NCBI GenBank assembly: GCA_038049695.1
Contig: CP142453.1
Span: 125,463,001-125,527,000 of the forward strand
Length of the DNA: 64,000 bases
Direction: 5' to 3'
From: Cinnamomum chago
Taxonomy: Eukaryota; Streptophyta; Magnoliopsida; Laurales; Lauraceae
Both the position numbers and the translations under genes were made by a program. The notes beneath the pieces are model-generated. The model was not told the origin of the DNA. It saw only the letters and a list, made by a program, of their open reading frames with translations, and made no database searches. Positions 43,445-54,968 of this stretch are shown here, piece by piece; within the stretch, counting starts at the first letter, position 1, and each line of letters opens with the position of its first letter.

Positions 43445-46192
43445 TGTATGTCACATCTCGGTCCCGAAATCACCCTGGCCTAGGGTAATTCCCAAGGTGT
43501 GTCATACGTACTCCAGTATGTCGTACCTGTCTCGAGCCAAATACAACACACGAAGGAGAGAAAAACGACTAATCCACATGTGAGATCAATTAACATTTAA
43601 TATAGCGGAAGTCGTATATCATTTATAGAGGGTATCATTTCCCATTCAGTGCAATTTAACCTTTAAGTTTGATACAAAAGAATTATACACGTATATACGT
43701 TAGTTACAAAAGAGAGACCAATAAAAGAATCCCTGTACAACCATTGAAAGAAAACCTATACATTCACTACCAAAAGTATATTCAAAAGAAATTCGTATAA
43801 CCATATGAAAAGGATAATCACACGAACTATGGTATCTACTAGTGTAGTCCGCACTCCGAGGAGGTCGAATCTAGGCCGGCCCTGGTTCTGACCACTCTTC
43901 TAATCCTGCCGGTACCTCTTGGGTACCCTCCTCTCTCTCCTGGGCCTCTTCAGGACCGGGAGTTGCATCTGCGTCTGTGACACCAAATGTAGTATCTTAA
44001 TACGACGATTTAGTAAGTATAGGCAAAATAAGGAATTACATAATGTAGCAACTTTGGATTTAAGACAAGTAAATCAGTAGATAGCAATGATAAGTATCTG
44101 CTACGCAAATTGTGCAAAGAATTGAATAATTATGCTGATGAATCAATAAATAAGAAACCAAACTAATTTTGGCCACTACTTAAAGCTCATCCTCTCAAAG
44201 AGAGAAAATCTAGTTGGGATGTCACCAGCGGCCCGGCCAAAGGCTAACTGGCTACCCGGTTCTGGAGTTTCGGTGCTCCAAGCGCCTTACTGCAGTAGTC
44301 TCGCATAACTAAACCAAGTGCTGGCCCCGTCGGACGTCACAAGGTCGAAGCTAGGTAGTGCCGACTCAATCGAATCAAACTAATCGAATAATAAGTGGAC
44401 TCAAGTGAATTTGTATTCCAAATCATTTCTAAATAAAAATCACTTCAATTCATATATCATCGTATCTTATACTCACTCAATCCACATTTCACAAGTACTG
44501 AATCGATGTACCATATATAGAGAATGACGGAGGAAATAGAACTATTAAACCTCAAAGGATTCTGGGAAATGAAATAAACTTATTTATTTATAATGATTGA
44601 TCTGTCAAATGAAGATATAATCCAATATGAAATGCAATAAGTCAACGAATCAAGGAAATTTACTAGCCAATACACTATTATACTATTGAATTAAGTCCTT
44701 CACCGTCCAATACAAGGTGAATTCAGAAAGTCAACGTATTACTACTTGTTCGGTGTCACTAATTAAGAGAATTACGTTAAATTTCCAAATAGCGTTCATG
44801 GCATAGTGTTGGACTAATAATTATTCAATGACCCAATTATTGAGGTTAATGGTTCCATTTTAGGATCCTAGGGGTCCAAAGAGTTACTAATTTCCTATAG
44901 AATAGGGTCGGCACCTTAAGTATCAATTTGGAACATTTAAGGTGGGTTAAGATAGGTTAAGGATGATAATTCACCCAAAAATTGGGGTAAAAAAGGGCCT
45001 AGCTACAGCATTAGGTTCGCTCGAGCGGACCCTTTCTAGAGAGTTGAAGGTTCGAGCGACCTTATTAGTTCGCTCGAACGATTTGTTCGCTCGAGCGAGG
45101 TATCCAGTTCGCTCGAGCGAACTGTCCAGAATCCCAGACTTCCGAATTCCCTTCCATTCCATTCCTCATTCCCTTACATTTTTCCTCCCACTACTAAACC
45201 TGCAAAGAGAATGGAGCCTTCATGCTCCCATTCATCATATAAACACTAATAATTCTTCCAATCAATTCCATTAACTTGAAATCATTCCAAATCATTCATT
45301 TATTAAGAACTAAGAGTTTTGAATAAAAGTATCATTGAGTCAATGAAACTAACAAGAATGTAAATCCATATTATGCATATACTTGCCTCAATTTTTAAGC
45401 TTTCCAAACGCTTTTACTCTCTTGGTGTTCCAAACTCTAAAATCCCCAAATATTCAACCCTAGACACAATACACATGAAAAACACATGAATATGAATGCA
45501 TGTCTATCACAAGGGTCCTTTGACTCTAATACAACTCAACAATCCAAACAAAAAGAATTTGAAGCCTACCTCTTTTAATAATTCTGAAATTGAAGTTGGA
45601 GAAGAAATGGTTTCTTGAAACAAGAGATGGAGATGAAGAGGAAGAGCTCCACACTTATCTTCACTTGCACTTGTCAAGGCTAAATAGCTTAGGGAGAGGG
45701 AGAGAATTGGAAATGAAAGAAGAGAAGAAGAGTTCTCTCACTCACTCTCTCCACAGCACACATGCAACAACCGAATGAAATGAGTGAATGGGGTTGGTGT
45801 AGGTGATAAAGATTGACATTTTGCAGAAAAGTCCACTAGTTTTGTATATTTTCAGTTTGAGTCAAACGATGACCCATTTCCTCAACGAGTGATCAAATGA
45901 AGTAAAGTCGAATACGAAAATTGACAAGCTTAACGAAATACACGCGTTGACGCCAAAATGACGTGAAAACGATGCAAAACGAGAAAAATCTATAATTACG
46001 AAAAATGCTTTTGACTCAATCCAAGTGAATCAACTCTACTCTACTCACCTATTCAAAACTCAAGACTCAATTAACTCAGTCTAAACAGACTAATGAGTAC
46101 GCAGTTCGACGATTTACTACTAAACATAATTAATTAAGCCTAATCTCCATTAATTAGCACTAATGAAGATTAAGTTGGGTCGGGGTGTAACA
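43445..46192 (-). repeat. Long LTR (about 2.75 kb) of a minus-strand retrotransposon
   Basis: On the plus strand it starts TGTATGTCACATCTCGG (or at 43449, TGTCACATC) and ends GGGGTGTAACA, giving TG...CA ends. The primer-binding site just outside the start shows that this is the 5' LTR in minus orientation. It contains several TTCGCTCGAGCG motifs (45010-45120). Several blocks are shared with the LTR at the window end (62364 on), for example GGTCGAAGC...GTGCCGACTC. The size and tRNA-Met site fit the Tekay/Del type, but this is inference. Confidence 0.65.
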
Positions 46193-46196
46193 ATTT

Positions 46197-47625
46197 GGTT
46201 CACTGGTAATCCAATGGGTGGCTCCTATATTTGGAGAAGTCTTCGTTCTTTGACTCCTCCTCTGCAGCGAGGCAGTATATGAAAGGTAGGCAATGGGCAC
46301 CTTATTAACCTATGGTCTAAACATTAGATTGACAATGATTCAATCTCTACTAGGTTTCCTTCTATCTACTTCTCCTCCATGGACAGGGTTAAGGACATAA
46401 TTCCAGAGAATACTCGGAGCATCCCTCAAAATCTGCCAGTAGACCTAAAGGACTTATTGCTTCTTTACACCAGAGACATCTTGGTTTCTTCTTCTCCTGA
46501 TACTCTCTCTTGGCTAGGATCCTCTTCTGGTAGTCTGTCTATCAAGGTGGTTTGGCACCTCTTGAGGTCTAGGGGTCTTGAACTTCCATGGACAAGTTTC
46601 ATTTGGAATAAGGTTGTTAGCCCACGTTTGGCTTGTTTCTCCTGGCGGCTTCTCCAGTCTTGGTTCCGTGTTTCATGTGGCCAATCTTCTTCGGCACAAC
46701 AATAGTTTTATTGTGAGGGCGATGACTCGACCACAATTATAACCGCTCAGGAGCGAGGGTGGACGTTGACCTCAACAATCCCTCTCTCAACGGCACACCC
46801 GTCGCGATTCCTGCTGCGAACTCACAAAACGCGTGTCTCGTGACTCGAACACCCGACCTACCAGGCTCTGATACCACTTGTAGGATCTTACACCCTATTG
46901 AGCTACCACTTATCCCAAAACCAATTGGTGATAGGAAACGGCACAATAATAGTTTTATTGTGAGGGCGAGGGCTCAACCACAATTATGACCGCTCAGGAG
47001 CGAGGGTGGACGTTGACCTCAACAATCCCTCTCTCAACGGCACACCCGTCGCGACTCCTGCTGCGAACTCGCAAAACGCGTGTCTCGTGACTCGAACATC
47101 CGACCTACCAGACTCTGATACCACTTGTAGGATCTTACACCCTATTGAGCTACCACTTATCCCAAAACCAATTGGTGATAGGAAACGGCACAATAATAGT
47201 TTTATTGTGAGGGCGAGGGCTCAACCACAATTCTGACCGCTCAGGAGCGAAGGTGGACGTTGACCTCAACAATCTCTAAAGGTGGAGATGTCTCTGGTCC
47301 ATGCCATCTCTATCCTTTAGCTTTTCCATCATGATTCAAAGCACAACAATCGGAAGACTTCTTTAGAGCGGGCCAAGGCAATCTTCGAGGATCAAATGAG
47401 AGGCTGGAGCCTTTCCTTATCAGCTAAGTTGGTTCCACTGTACCCTCATCCCATTTTGATTTTTCTAGGCTTAGCCTAATTTTCTGTTTTGGATTGGCAT
47501 CTGTATAGCTCTGTTTCTGTTTCTGTTTTGTAGGCTTATAGCTTTGGGGCTTATGCCTTGTTCTCCCCGCCCCCTTTTTTTCTGATTAATAGAAATTACC
47601 TTCAAGCAAAAAAAGAAAAAAAAAA
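46197..47625 (+). mobile_element. LINE 3' fragment (ORF2 C-terminus) with a TRIM inserted
   Basis: The coding part (46379-46690) reads as the zinc-binding domain of plant LINE reverse transcriptase (SIKVVWHLL ... FIWNKVVSPRLACFSWRLLQ). The non-coding 3' end (47272-47587) leads to an A-rich tail (about 47607-47625). Bases 46692-47271 are a TRIM. No intact frame. Host sequence resumes at about 47626. Confidence 0.65.
46692..47271 (-). mobile_element. TRIM in tandem form: partial LTR, internal, LTR, internal, LTR
   Basis: The sequence repeats with a period of 247 bp. On the minus strand each LTR starts TGTTGAGGTCAACG and ends GATCCTACA. It is followed by AG and the tRNA-Met primer site TGGTATCAGAGC, about 100 bp of internal sequence, and a purine tract GAGAGAGGGAT before the next LTR. 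LTRs on the plus strand: 46692-46777 (truncated), 46879-47024 and 47126-47271 (146 bp each, two differences between the full copies). There is no coding capacity, as is typical of terminal-repeat retrotransposons in miniature. Confidence 0.8.
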
Positions 47626-47781
47626 GTTACAGAGATACAACCATGCAGGCTCATTAAGACTAACTTATCTTGATATCCATATACCTAATGGTAGTTATTT
47701 ATACACACATTTGAATCCCATTCATGATCACGCATGCATTCAAATGGTCAATTAACAACTCAGGTAATTCCGACTCTCAAC

Positions 47782-48249
47782 CAGTGGCGGAACTGTGTAC
47801 AGGCCGGGGGGGGGGGGGGCAGCCTTTCAAAAAGTTTTTTTTTTTTTTTTTTTTTTGAAAAATTCTTTTAAAACACCAAAATGGCCCCCCCTTCCAAGGT
47901 TTTTGGATTTTTTTTCTAAGTTAAACCCCACCCCACCCGGCCCCCACTCCCAACCCTTTTAACTTTCGAAAACCTCTCCAGACTCCAATCTTAAGCCCTA
48001 ACCCTCTTCAGCTCTTCCTTCTTTATTTTGTTCATCTCCTCTTTTTTTCCATTAATCTCTCATCTTCAGTGGTTAAAATTTTACACGCCGTCTTCTCTAT
48101 GTCCAGCATTTTCAAGGAACAAAATCATGGTTGAACTTATAACTATGTCAAAAAGGAAACTTTAAAATATGATAGTTATAATAATTAGTGAAATAAAATT
48201 TTATTCAAGTTGTGGCCCCCCCAAAGATAAAATCCTGGCTCCGCCCCTG
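47782..48249. mobile_element. hAT-like non-autonomous element upstream of protease gene 2, 468 bp
   Basis: Exact 8-bp duplication CTCTCAAC at 47774-47781 and 48250-48257. The ends are inverted repeats (CAGTGGCGGA and, read inward from the right, CAGGGGCGGAGCC). It contains a poly-G run (about 47804-47818) and a poly-T run (about 47829-47856). The orphan promoter copy B lacks it. Confidence 0.85.
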
Positions 48250-48410
48250 CTCTCAACTGACTAACTCTCTCAAACATCTTCAAAATGGCAAGTCAAATGA
48301 ATGACACTCACTGTGAGTCAATGAGATCTAATCATTTTCCTAAAATACAACACCAAAAATCTCACCAAGATCCTTTTCATACGGAATTTAGGAATTGCTT
48401 ACTTAACATA

Positions 48411-48436
48411 GCTAACATCCACCGTCCAAATAACAA
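48411..48436 (+). promoter_or_regulatory. Conserved upstream block of protease gene 2
   Basis: GCTAACATCCACCGTCCAAA followed by TAACAAA, 220 bp upstream of the ATG. It is closer to the gene than the block of gene 1, which has an (AT)n run in between. Confidence 0.55.
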
Positions 48437-48573
48437 ACGTCACTATTTATTGTGTATTTTTATGGAGACTGCCAAGAGATATTCATATTCATCAGGAATA
48501 GCTTTTTAGCAAGTGGACAGTATCTGTTCATACAATCCAAAAACTCATTTAATCTCCTCTCATCCTCTCCCTC

Positions 48574-48581
48574 TATAAATA
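48574..48581 (+). promoter_or_regulatory. TATA box of protease gene 2
   Basis: TATAAATA after CCTCTCCCTC, 57 bp upstream of the ATG. Confidence 0.75.
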
Positions 48582-48630
48582 ACACAACCAATTCACCTCT
48601 CCAAACTTGTCTTCCTCCTCTTGCTTAGCC

Positions 48631-49938
48631 ATGGCTGCTTCTCCTAGCCCTCTTTCTATTGCCATATTTTTCTTTTTCTTCTTCTTCTTCGTGAATCTAC
48701 CCAACAATCTCGACGCTGCTGGTTTCAGCTTTGATCTCATCCACCGCGACTCCCCCAAATCCCCACTTTATAACCCCTCTGAAAGCCACTTTGATCGCGT
48801 GTCGAGAGCCATTCGTAGATCGAATTCTCGCGTCAACGATTTCATTTCTTCTGCTTCTACAACCACTGGCAAAGGCGTGTCCTCCACAGTGTTGCCCAAC
48901 AGTGGAAGCTATCTCATGAGCATTTCTCTTGGCACTCCGCCTTTTCAAATCATTGCCATCGCCGATACAGGAAGCGATCTCATCTGGACCCAGTGCCTTC
49001 CGTGTGAATCCTGCTTTAAACAGGACGCGCCGTTTTTTAATCCGTCAAGATCGTCTTCTTATCTAGACGTCTCATGCGATTCCCACATGTGCTCGGCCCT
49101 TCCCCAGTATGAATGCGACGGCAATGACAGCTGCAGCTACTCTTATAGCTATGGAGACCGGTCCCACACCACTGGAGTCCTTGCAGCCGAGACTCTTACT
49201 ATGAATTCATCAGGTAGTGGCAGCGTGAAGCTCCCCAATATAACTTTCGGATGCGGTCATGACAATGGTGGAACCTTCAGCCACCGCGAAGCTGGGCTCG
49301 TAGGCCTCGGAGGTGGGCCTCTTTCATTGGTCTCTCAGTTGAGTCCTTCTGTAGATAAGAAGTTCGCCTACTGCTTGGTGCCGTTTGGTGATGAGAAAGC
49401 CAGTAGCCGTATCGATTTTGGCGACAGCGCCGTAGTCTCTGGCAATGGTACTCTCTACACCCCTTTAATCTCCAAACCAGGTTATAAAACTTTCTTCTTT
49501 GTCAATCTTCAAAAGATCAGTGTAGGAAAGAAGAGCATTTCTCTTGGGGATCTAGAAGAAGGCAACATCATCCTTGACTCAGGCACGACTCTCACATATC
49601 TTCCTACCGAATCCTACAATAACCTTTTGTCTGTGTTGAAGGATGCCATCGATCTACAGCCGGTCACACCCCCGTCTAATGTTGACCTTGAGCTCTGCTA
49701 CAAGCTTGGAGAGGATCTCAAGGTTCCTGACTTGACGTTTGTATATGATGGGGCTGAAGTGGTACTGGGGTCGTTGAATACTTTCATTCAGGTGGCTGAT
49801 AATGTGGGTTGTTTCGCTTTCACGAGTTCAGACAACTTCGTTATCCTTGGCAATGTCGCGCAGCAGAACTTCAAGATTGGATACGATTTGAGTGAAATGA
49901 AGGTGGCGTTCCAGCCAACGGATTGTACCCATCATTAG
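48631..49938 (+). CDS. CDR1-like secreted aspartic protease, gene 2 (435 aa)
   Basis: A close paralogue of the genes on either side, on the same strand and without introns. The signal peptide has a run of about 11 Phe encoded by TTCTTC/TTTTTC repeats. The prosegment contains LIHRDSPKSPLY. Catalytic motifs are DTGS at 112-115 (IADTGSDLIWTQC) and DSGT at 316-319 (ILDSGTTLTYLP). The Cys-rich nepenthesin insert (CLPCESCFKQ, CSYSYSYGD) and the C-terminal GNVAQQNFKIGYDLSEMKVA are intact. The ATG at 48631 (AGCCATGGCT) was chosen because it aligns with the starts of the other two genes; reading the frame 24 bp further upstream would require a non-ATG start. A hAT-like element lies about 380 bp upstream and may alter regulation. 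Family knowledge places it in the apoplast. Confidence 0.95.
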   Translation: MAASPSPLSIAIFFFFFFFFVNLPNNLDAAGFSFDLIHRDSPKSPLYNPSESHFDRVSRAIRRSNSRVNDFISSASTTTGKGVSSTVLPNSGSYLMSISLGTPPFQIIAIADTGSDLIWTQCLPCESCFKQDAPFFNPSRSSSYLDVSCDSHMCSALPQYECDGNDSCSYSYSYGDRSHTTGVLAAETLTMNSSGSGSVKLPNITFGCGHDNGGTFSHREAGLVGLGGGPLSLVSQLSPSVDKKFAYCLVPFGDEKASSRIDFGDSAVVSGNGTLYTPLISKPGYKTFFFVNLQKISVGKKSISLGDLEEGNIILDSGTTLTYLPTESYNNLLSVLKDAIDLQPVTPPSNVDLELCYKLGEDLKVPDLTFVYDGAEVVLGSLNTFIQVADNVGCFAFTSSDNFVILGNVAQQNFKIGYDLSEMKVAFQPTDCTHH

Positions 49939-52143
49939 GGTTTGGAAATTTGGCTTGATTCATTTGGTTTCAGTACTGGTTTCGGCTTTTGATTTTTTCT
50001 CCTTTTAATAATATAGGATGTGGTAAGCTGCCATGTGATCTTTCTTTTATAAGGAGCCATAATGAAAAGAAATGTCATGTGATGCTCATTTTTCGAAATT
50101 CACCTCTAATTTTCACTTTAGTCTCACCCGACCCCCTTTTTAGTGTATTCATTTATTATTAATGAAAATAAACGGGGCATAGAATATAAGTCGATTGAAA
50201 TAAGTTTGGATCATCTTAGAGGAGTCTTGTGTTGAAGGATTCGAACACGCTTTAACCTAGAGAACTCCTAAAGTTAAAAGCAAGGGTGAATCAGGGGGAG
50301 TCCACTAATGAAATTTGAATGAGTCAAAATAAGCACGGTCTAGTGTATGGGATATTCTCAAATTTTATGATAATTTGAGTTTTTTTAAACCATTGGATTG
50401 ACTGCTGGGTAAGTATCATCATCGAGAATCGATTACCAGGTCCATTGGCATCTCTAAGTGAAGCTCATATCCATCTCTAACTCTCATAAGAAATTCATTA
50501 GACAACTTAGTGAATCCATAAGAAAAAACTAAACCATTTAAACTAAATTGCCTTATCTTATTTTGTCCCTCAAAGAGAGTTCACAAAAATAGAAAGCTGG
50601 ACAAAAAAAAAAAAAGAAAAAAAAACTAAACTTTCGAATCACATAAATATAAAAATAATAGAAAATTAAATGTTCTGTAGAGACTAATGCAACAATAGGC
50701 CCAAAAACTCGTCCCTTCCTGTAGTATATAATCTTTGTCAAATTTCATTGAAATAGCTCACTGTGAATGGTATTGTTCAAAATATTTAAAAAAATGTTAT
50801 AAAAACATCAGTTTTAAAATACATAAATACGCTCCAATGACACAATATTGGAATGCTAAAATTGCAACTAATCATATGCAGCTATACGCCCTGATTCATT
50901 TACAACTACTTTAGACATTTTTAATAAGTTCTAATATAAAAATTTTATGTGCCTCAATTGTTTATCTATTAATAAATCTCAAAAGAATTACTAAAAATTA
51001 GAGGGGCTGAGTTCAAATTCTTGCACATCTTTTGATATAAGATTTATTATTATGATGTTTAAAATAAAACGTGGGCTCTGTTGAGATAATATTGATAATT
51101 GAAACGTGGGCGGACGACTCACAACGGTACAATTGAAAAGTTACCATCCACGGTGTGGCCCATCTTATAGATGTTCCACATCAAAATAGAATGTGTTGGT
51201 TACTACCACGGACGTTGGAAGTAGAGGCCTATCATTCTATGGACAATTTTTTGGTCGGCCCTAAAATTCGAGGGCTTTTTTTTTTTTTTGGGGGAGGGGG
51301 GGATGATGGTGCCGGCCCTAAAATTTGAGGGCCGGGTTTGGATAATTACTACTCCGCCCTAGCCCTCCTACTTTACTTTATTTTATATTATATATGTAAA
51401 TATATACTAAAATGCCATTGTAATAGTCATGTGGTAGTAATAAAATGGAGGAATGAATGCAATTTCATACCCCATAACCATTATAAAATGCCCTAATTTA
51501 AATTAATATTATTATATTTAATGCATAAGAAATAAGTGTTTTCCGATTGCTTCAAATCCCTTTCTTTTAGTTTAATTGCTTCTTGTTTAGGCTTTTATAT
51601 TATTTATTAATTTGTATTCTTAATCATGCACGGGGGATAAGGATACACTTTTTTTTCCTATGGATTGACTTGGAACCTAAACTAGTTCATAAAAGTAGTT
51701 TATATGTGCATGAAACTTAAGGATATTGGGTGATCCAAAGATCCATTTAATTAGACAATTACAACTCTCAATTTTTTAAACACTCTAACTCTCGGTTTTT
51801 TAAAAGCCTAAACTAATAATGATTTTTAAGTGCATTTTTTGTGTGTTTGTAATCTAACAACGCTTAGTAGTTAGATCAATGTTAAATAAAAAATAATGTC
51901 AATTCATAAAAGGTATGTAAAATTAATGTAAACGGTTTAAATTTCTCAAGACTTAGACTTGTTGGATTGGTTTGGTATGTTGAAACTCCTATGAAAGGTG
52001 CGAGATATAACAAGCTCTCTAACCATTTCCGTTCTTTGACAATATAAAAAATCGTACGTCTGGAATCCAGTCACTAAAGTACGTATTACTCCCATAAATC
52101 TAATTTTTTAGAGATAACTCTTAGTGGGCCCTTCACAATAGAG
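49939..52143. other. Spacer between protease genes 2 and 3, first part; no gene seen
   Basis: AT-rich. At 51255-51340 two copies of CGGCCCTAAAATTYGAGGGC flank a T/G homopolymer stretch. Nothing else was recognised. Confidence 0.5.
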
Positions 52144-52646
52144 TAGGGTTGCAAACGGGACAGTTTTGGATCGGAACCATATTGGACCAGCCCCAGGCAT
52201 GTTTTTTCTGGGACAAGTTTTGACTTGAGACTTGTTCAATTGGTTCTAGACCTGGTTCTAATAGGAAAACCCATTTCAATAGGAAAATATGGGTTCGGTT
52301 TCAAAACCGAGCCCACTTAGAAATTCAGAATCTAGTTTCAAAAGTGGTCCTGATTTCTCTTCATTTTTTAATTTCTTCTTAAAATAGGCATATCATTCAA
52401 CTTATAACAGTGTAAAAATTCTACTACATCCAAGATTATACATAAAAAAGATAAAAAAGGAAAGACTGATTTTGAGCTATAGTTTGCAATATCAAAGACT
52501 CATATTTTGGGTCTCGATTCCATGGGTCGAAACCTATTTGAATTTAAAACTAGACCCTTTTATCAATCAGAACCTAAAATAAGCTCCAAACCTAATTTTT
52601 TGTGGGTCGGAACTTTCGGATAATTGGATACCTGTGTGCGACCTTA
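52144..52646. mobile_element. hAT-like non-autonomous element, 503 bp
   Basis: The ends are imperfect inverted repeats (TAGGGTTGCAAACGGG and, read inward from the right, TAAGGTCGCACACAGG). They are flanked by CAATAGAG (52136-52143) and CAATAGAA (52647-52654), an 8-bp duplication with one mismatch. It contains repeated TTGG/CCCA-type motifs and no coding frame. Confidence 0.65.
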
Positions 52647-53018
52647 CAATAGAAGTTAGACAAAATGATGCTCGGTCAACATGACTTGATACTTTAGTAG
52701 TAATGTAAAAAAAAATTAAATAATATTTTTCTTGTTTTGATGCCATTAGCCTGGCCTTGAAATGACCTTAATCCATGTCAGTATACACGTTTCATCTTAA
52801 AAAAATTTTATTCATATGCATTTCTGCTCATTTTGAATAATATATAAAAACTTTAAAAGTTTATAGAGTTGGAAGGCATTTGAATTAGGTCACATCCACA
52901 CAAATGGGCCCTAGGGACATATTTTATTGAAAAGACACATATTTATTTTTAAAAAGACGCATTCACAATTGGGCCCCAAAAAGGGGCGCATTTTATTAAA
53001 AAGGCATATATGTGTTTT

Positions 53019-53229
53019 GAGTTCGTATCCCCTGTTTCATAGAAATAAGGAGATACTGTTTCATCCAATCTAAATTCGCCAACTGTGTAAAATCTCTTCA
53101 TTGATTTTTTTCATTCTAAGGAAGCAATTGAGAGAGTGCATTAGTTAGAATGAGATTTTACACAGTTGGCGAATTTGGATTGGATGAAATAGTATCTTCC
53201 TATTTCTACAACACAAGGGATTCGGACTC
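53019..53229. repeat. Hairpin-forming inverted repeat, arms about 80 bp
   Basis: The left arm (53019-53100, with TCCAATCTAAATTCGCCAAC) is the reverse complement of the right arm (53148-53229, with GTTGGCGAATTTGGATTGGA), with a few mismatches and a loop of about 47 bp. Possibly a MITE; no clear target duplication was seen. Confidence 0.7.
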
Positions 53230-53232
53230 TAT

Positions 53233-54615
53233 GGGCACATTTGGCAAACGTCCACGGTGAGGACTTTTAGCCGTTTTCCTTGCTTCCACAGAAAAACCAA
53301 GTTTGGATCAAAGAGGAAAAAGCCTTGAAGGAGTCCTTTGTTCCATGCGTTTGAAAATCTTCAGGATCAGAACACCCCCACCCCCGCCATGCGTTTGAAT
53401 ATATTCAGGATTAGAAACCCCGCCCCCCCCATGGCGTTTGAATATATTCAGGATCAGAACCCTCCCCCCCCCCGGTCGGAAAGAAGAAAATCATGAGCGT
53501 GTGTATTTGCGGAGCTACATATGTCAAAAATCAATCGTTGATTTTTCATATATCTTGAGATATTAATGAAGAAATCTAGACCATTAGATCACGAGATCTA
53601 GAATTTTGTGGGGCCCTTACGCTGAATCCGAATCATTCAATTGCTCTAAAAGGCCTCAAACATCTGGCAAGTCAAATCTGGCAACTCAGGGAGCTGCTGC
53701 AATTTTCCTTTCAACTATATTTATCATATTGAAATGTAGGAATGATCTCCTATTCAGAAACTCCAGTGCCTCTCAGATGAAGGCCAAGATCCACCTTGAA
53801 GAGCTCCTCTCATCTTCTCTAAGAAAGTTGGTTAAACCTCTCTCTAACAGATCTATCATTGAATTTTGCAGGTTCCTTTCCATTCATCAACCCTGTTAAC
53901 TTGGTGGAATGGGTTTTTTTTTATTTTTTTATTTTGATCCTTCCTATGTAATCTCTTTGGCTGTTTCTCTAGGGGCATTTTGCCCTAATTTTTTCTTCTT
54001 CCTCCTTTAATACAATTGCCTTTTAGCAAAAAAAAAAAAATAAAAAAAAAAAAAAAAAAAAAAAATTGGCAACATGATTAATGATGGATGGTGAAAGAAT
54101 GGCAAAAAACTATTGACCATTGATTTGCCACAATATTAAAGAAGGGATTTTTGACAGTCCGTGTTTTTTAGTTTCTTGGTTTATATTGGCCCTCAAGTCA
54201 TGGTCCATACCATACATCATCTTAAGAAGATCAAGCAAGGCAAGGCGGTCAAACGTCCGCCGTTGATCCATTATAAATCTTGAGATACGAGAAAAAGAAA
54301 TTTTAAATTAAAATATTTATTTTTTATTTATGTGAGGCCATTTGGAAGATCCGAGCCGTTCAAATTCTTTAGAGAGATCAAAACAATTATGGGATGAGAG
54401 CCCAGCCCTTGATTTTTCATAGATTATTAGAAACTTGCAAAAAACATGACAACCATTGGACCCAACATAATGTAGATGGTAGGATTCCTCTCAAACTACC
54501 AAACTTGGAAATCCCTTCAAGAATCCACCTCGAGTATAACTTGTTTCTAGCTGATCAAAGAAATCCTCCAAAGAAAGGATTCCTCACTCTAGCGAAGATT
54601 GTTGCCAAACGTGCC
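53233..54615. mobile_element. Probable non-autonomous DNA transposon with a LINE inserted
   Basis: The ends are inverted: left GGGCACATTTGGCAAACG; right, read inward, GGCACGTTTGGCAAC. The target duplication is not clear. Parts (AAAGGCCTCAAA, GACCATTGATTT) resemble the arms of the foldback at 27322-29270. A poly-C-rich stretch with a threefold repeat of GCGTTTGAA(A/T)AT lies at 53345-53475. Confidence 0.5.
53686..54065 (+). mobile_element. 5'-truncated LINE tail (end of ORF2, 3' UTR, poly-A)
   Basis: It encodes GAAAIFLSTIFIILKCRNDL, then SQMKAKIHLEELLSSSLRK, matching the end of the minus-strand LINE at 61085-62363 (GAASIFFSTTFNLWKCRNDN, SQTKAKHYLTELLSTSLR). A 3' UTR follows and then poly-A (54028-54065). 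TGGCAAC flanks both sides (53679-53685 and 54067-54073), a likely target duplication. Confidence 0.75.
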
Positions 54616-54617
54616 TA

Positions 54618-54895
54618 ATGTGCTTTTGGAAAGACACATTCAGAAATGGACCCCAAGAAGCTGACATGGCTTCTCCTAATGTGAGTAGAGTTAATTTTTC
54701 CCAGCTACTAGGCATCCCTTTGAATTGAGTCACATCCAAACAAATAGGCCTAAGAGATACATTTTATTGAAAAAACACATATATTTTTAAAACACATTCA
54801 CAAAAGGGCTCCAAGAAGCTGACGTGGCTTCTCCTAAGGCGAGTACAGAATTTTTTTTTCCCAACTGCTATCCAACTTTAAAGAGAAAGAATTGG
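54618..54895. repeat. Diverged tandem duplication, about 170-bp unit
   Basis: ACACATTCA(G/C)A(A)A followed by CCAAGAAGCTGACRTGGCTT, then CTCCTAA, occurs twice about 170 bp apart. Related sequence (CACATCCACACAAATGGGCC ... TTTTATTGAAAAGACACATA) also lies at 52870-53010, on the other side of the transposon at 53233-54615. Confidence 0.5.
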
Positions 54896-54968
54896 AAGGA
54901 ATAGCTGAATTATACCGCTACACATTTATTTTAAAAAATGGGTACACATAGATCTGGAATAAAAAAGT

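Noticed and set aside
44963..45274. 103-aa frame in the minus-strand LTR
   Set aside because: It lies across the TCGAGCGAAC palindrome cluster; no domain, and the LTR is non-coding.
46759..47236. Repeated 76-aa frames
   Set aside because: Same non-coding TRIM sequence in two tandem copies.
53606..53899. 97-aa frame as an independent gene
   Set aside because: Its main part is the C-terminus of a LINE ORF2; the start lies in the flanking transposon.
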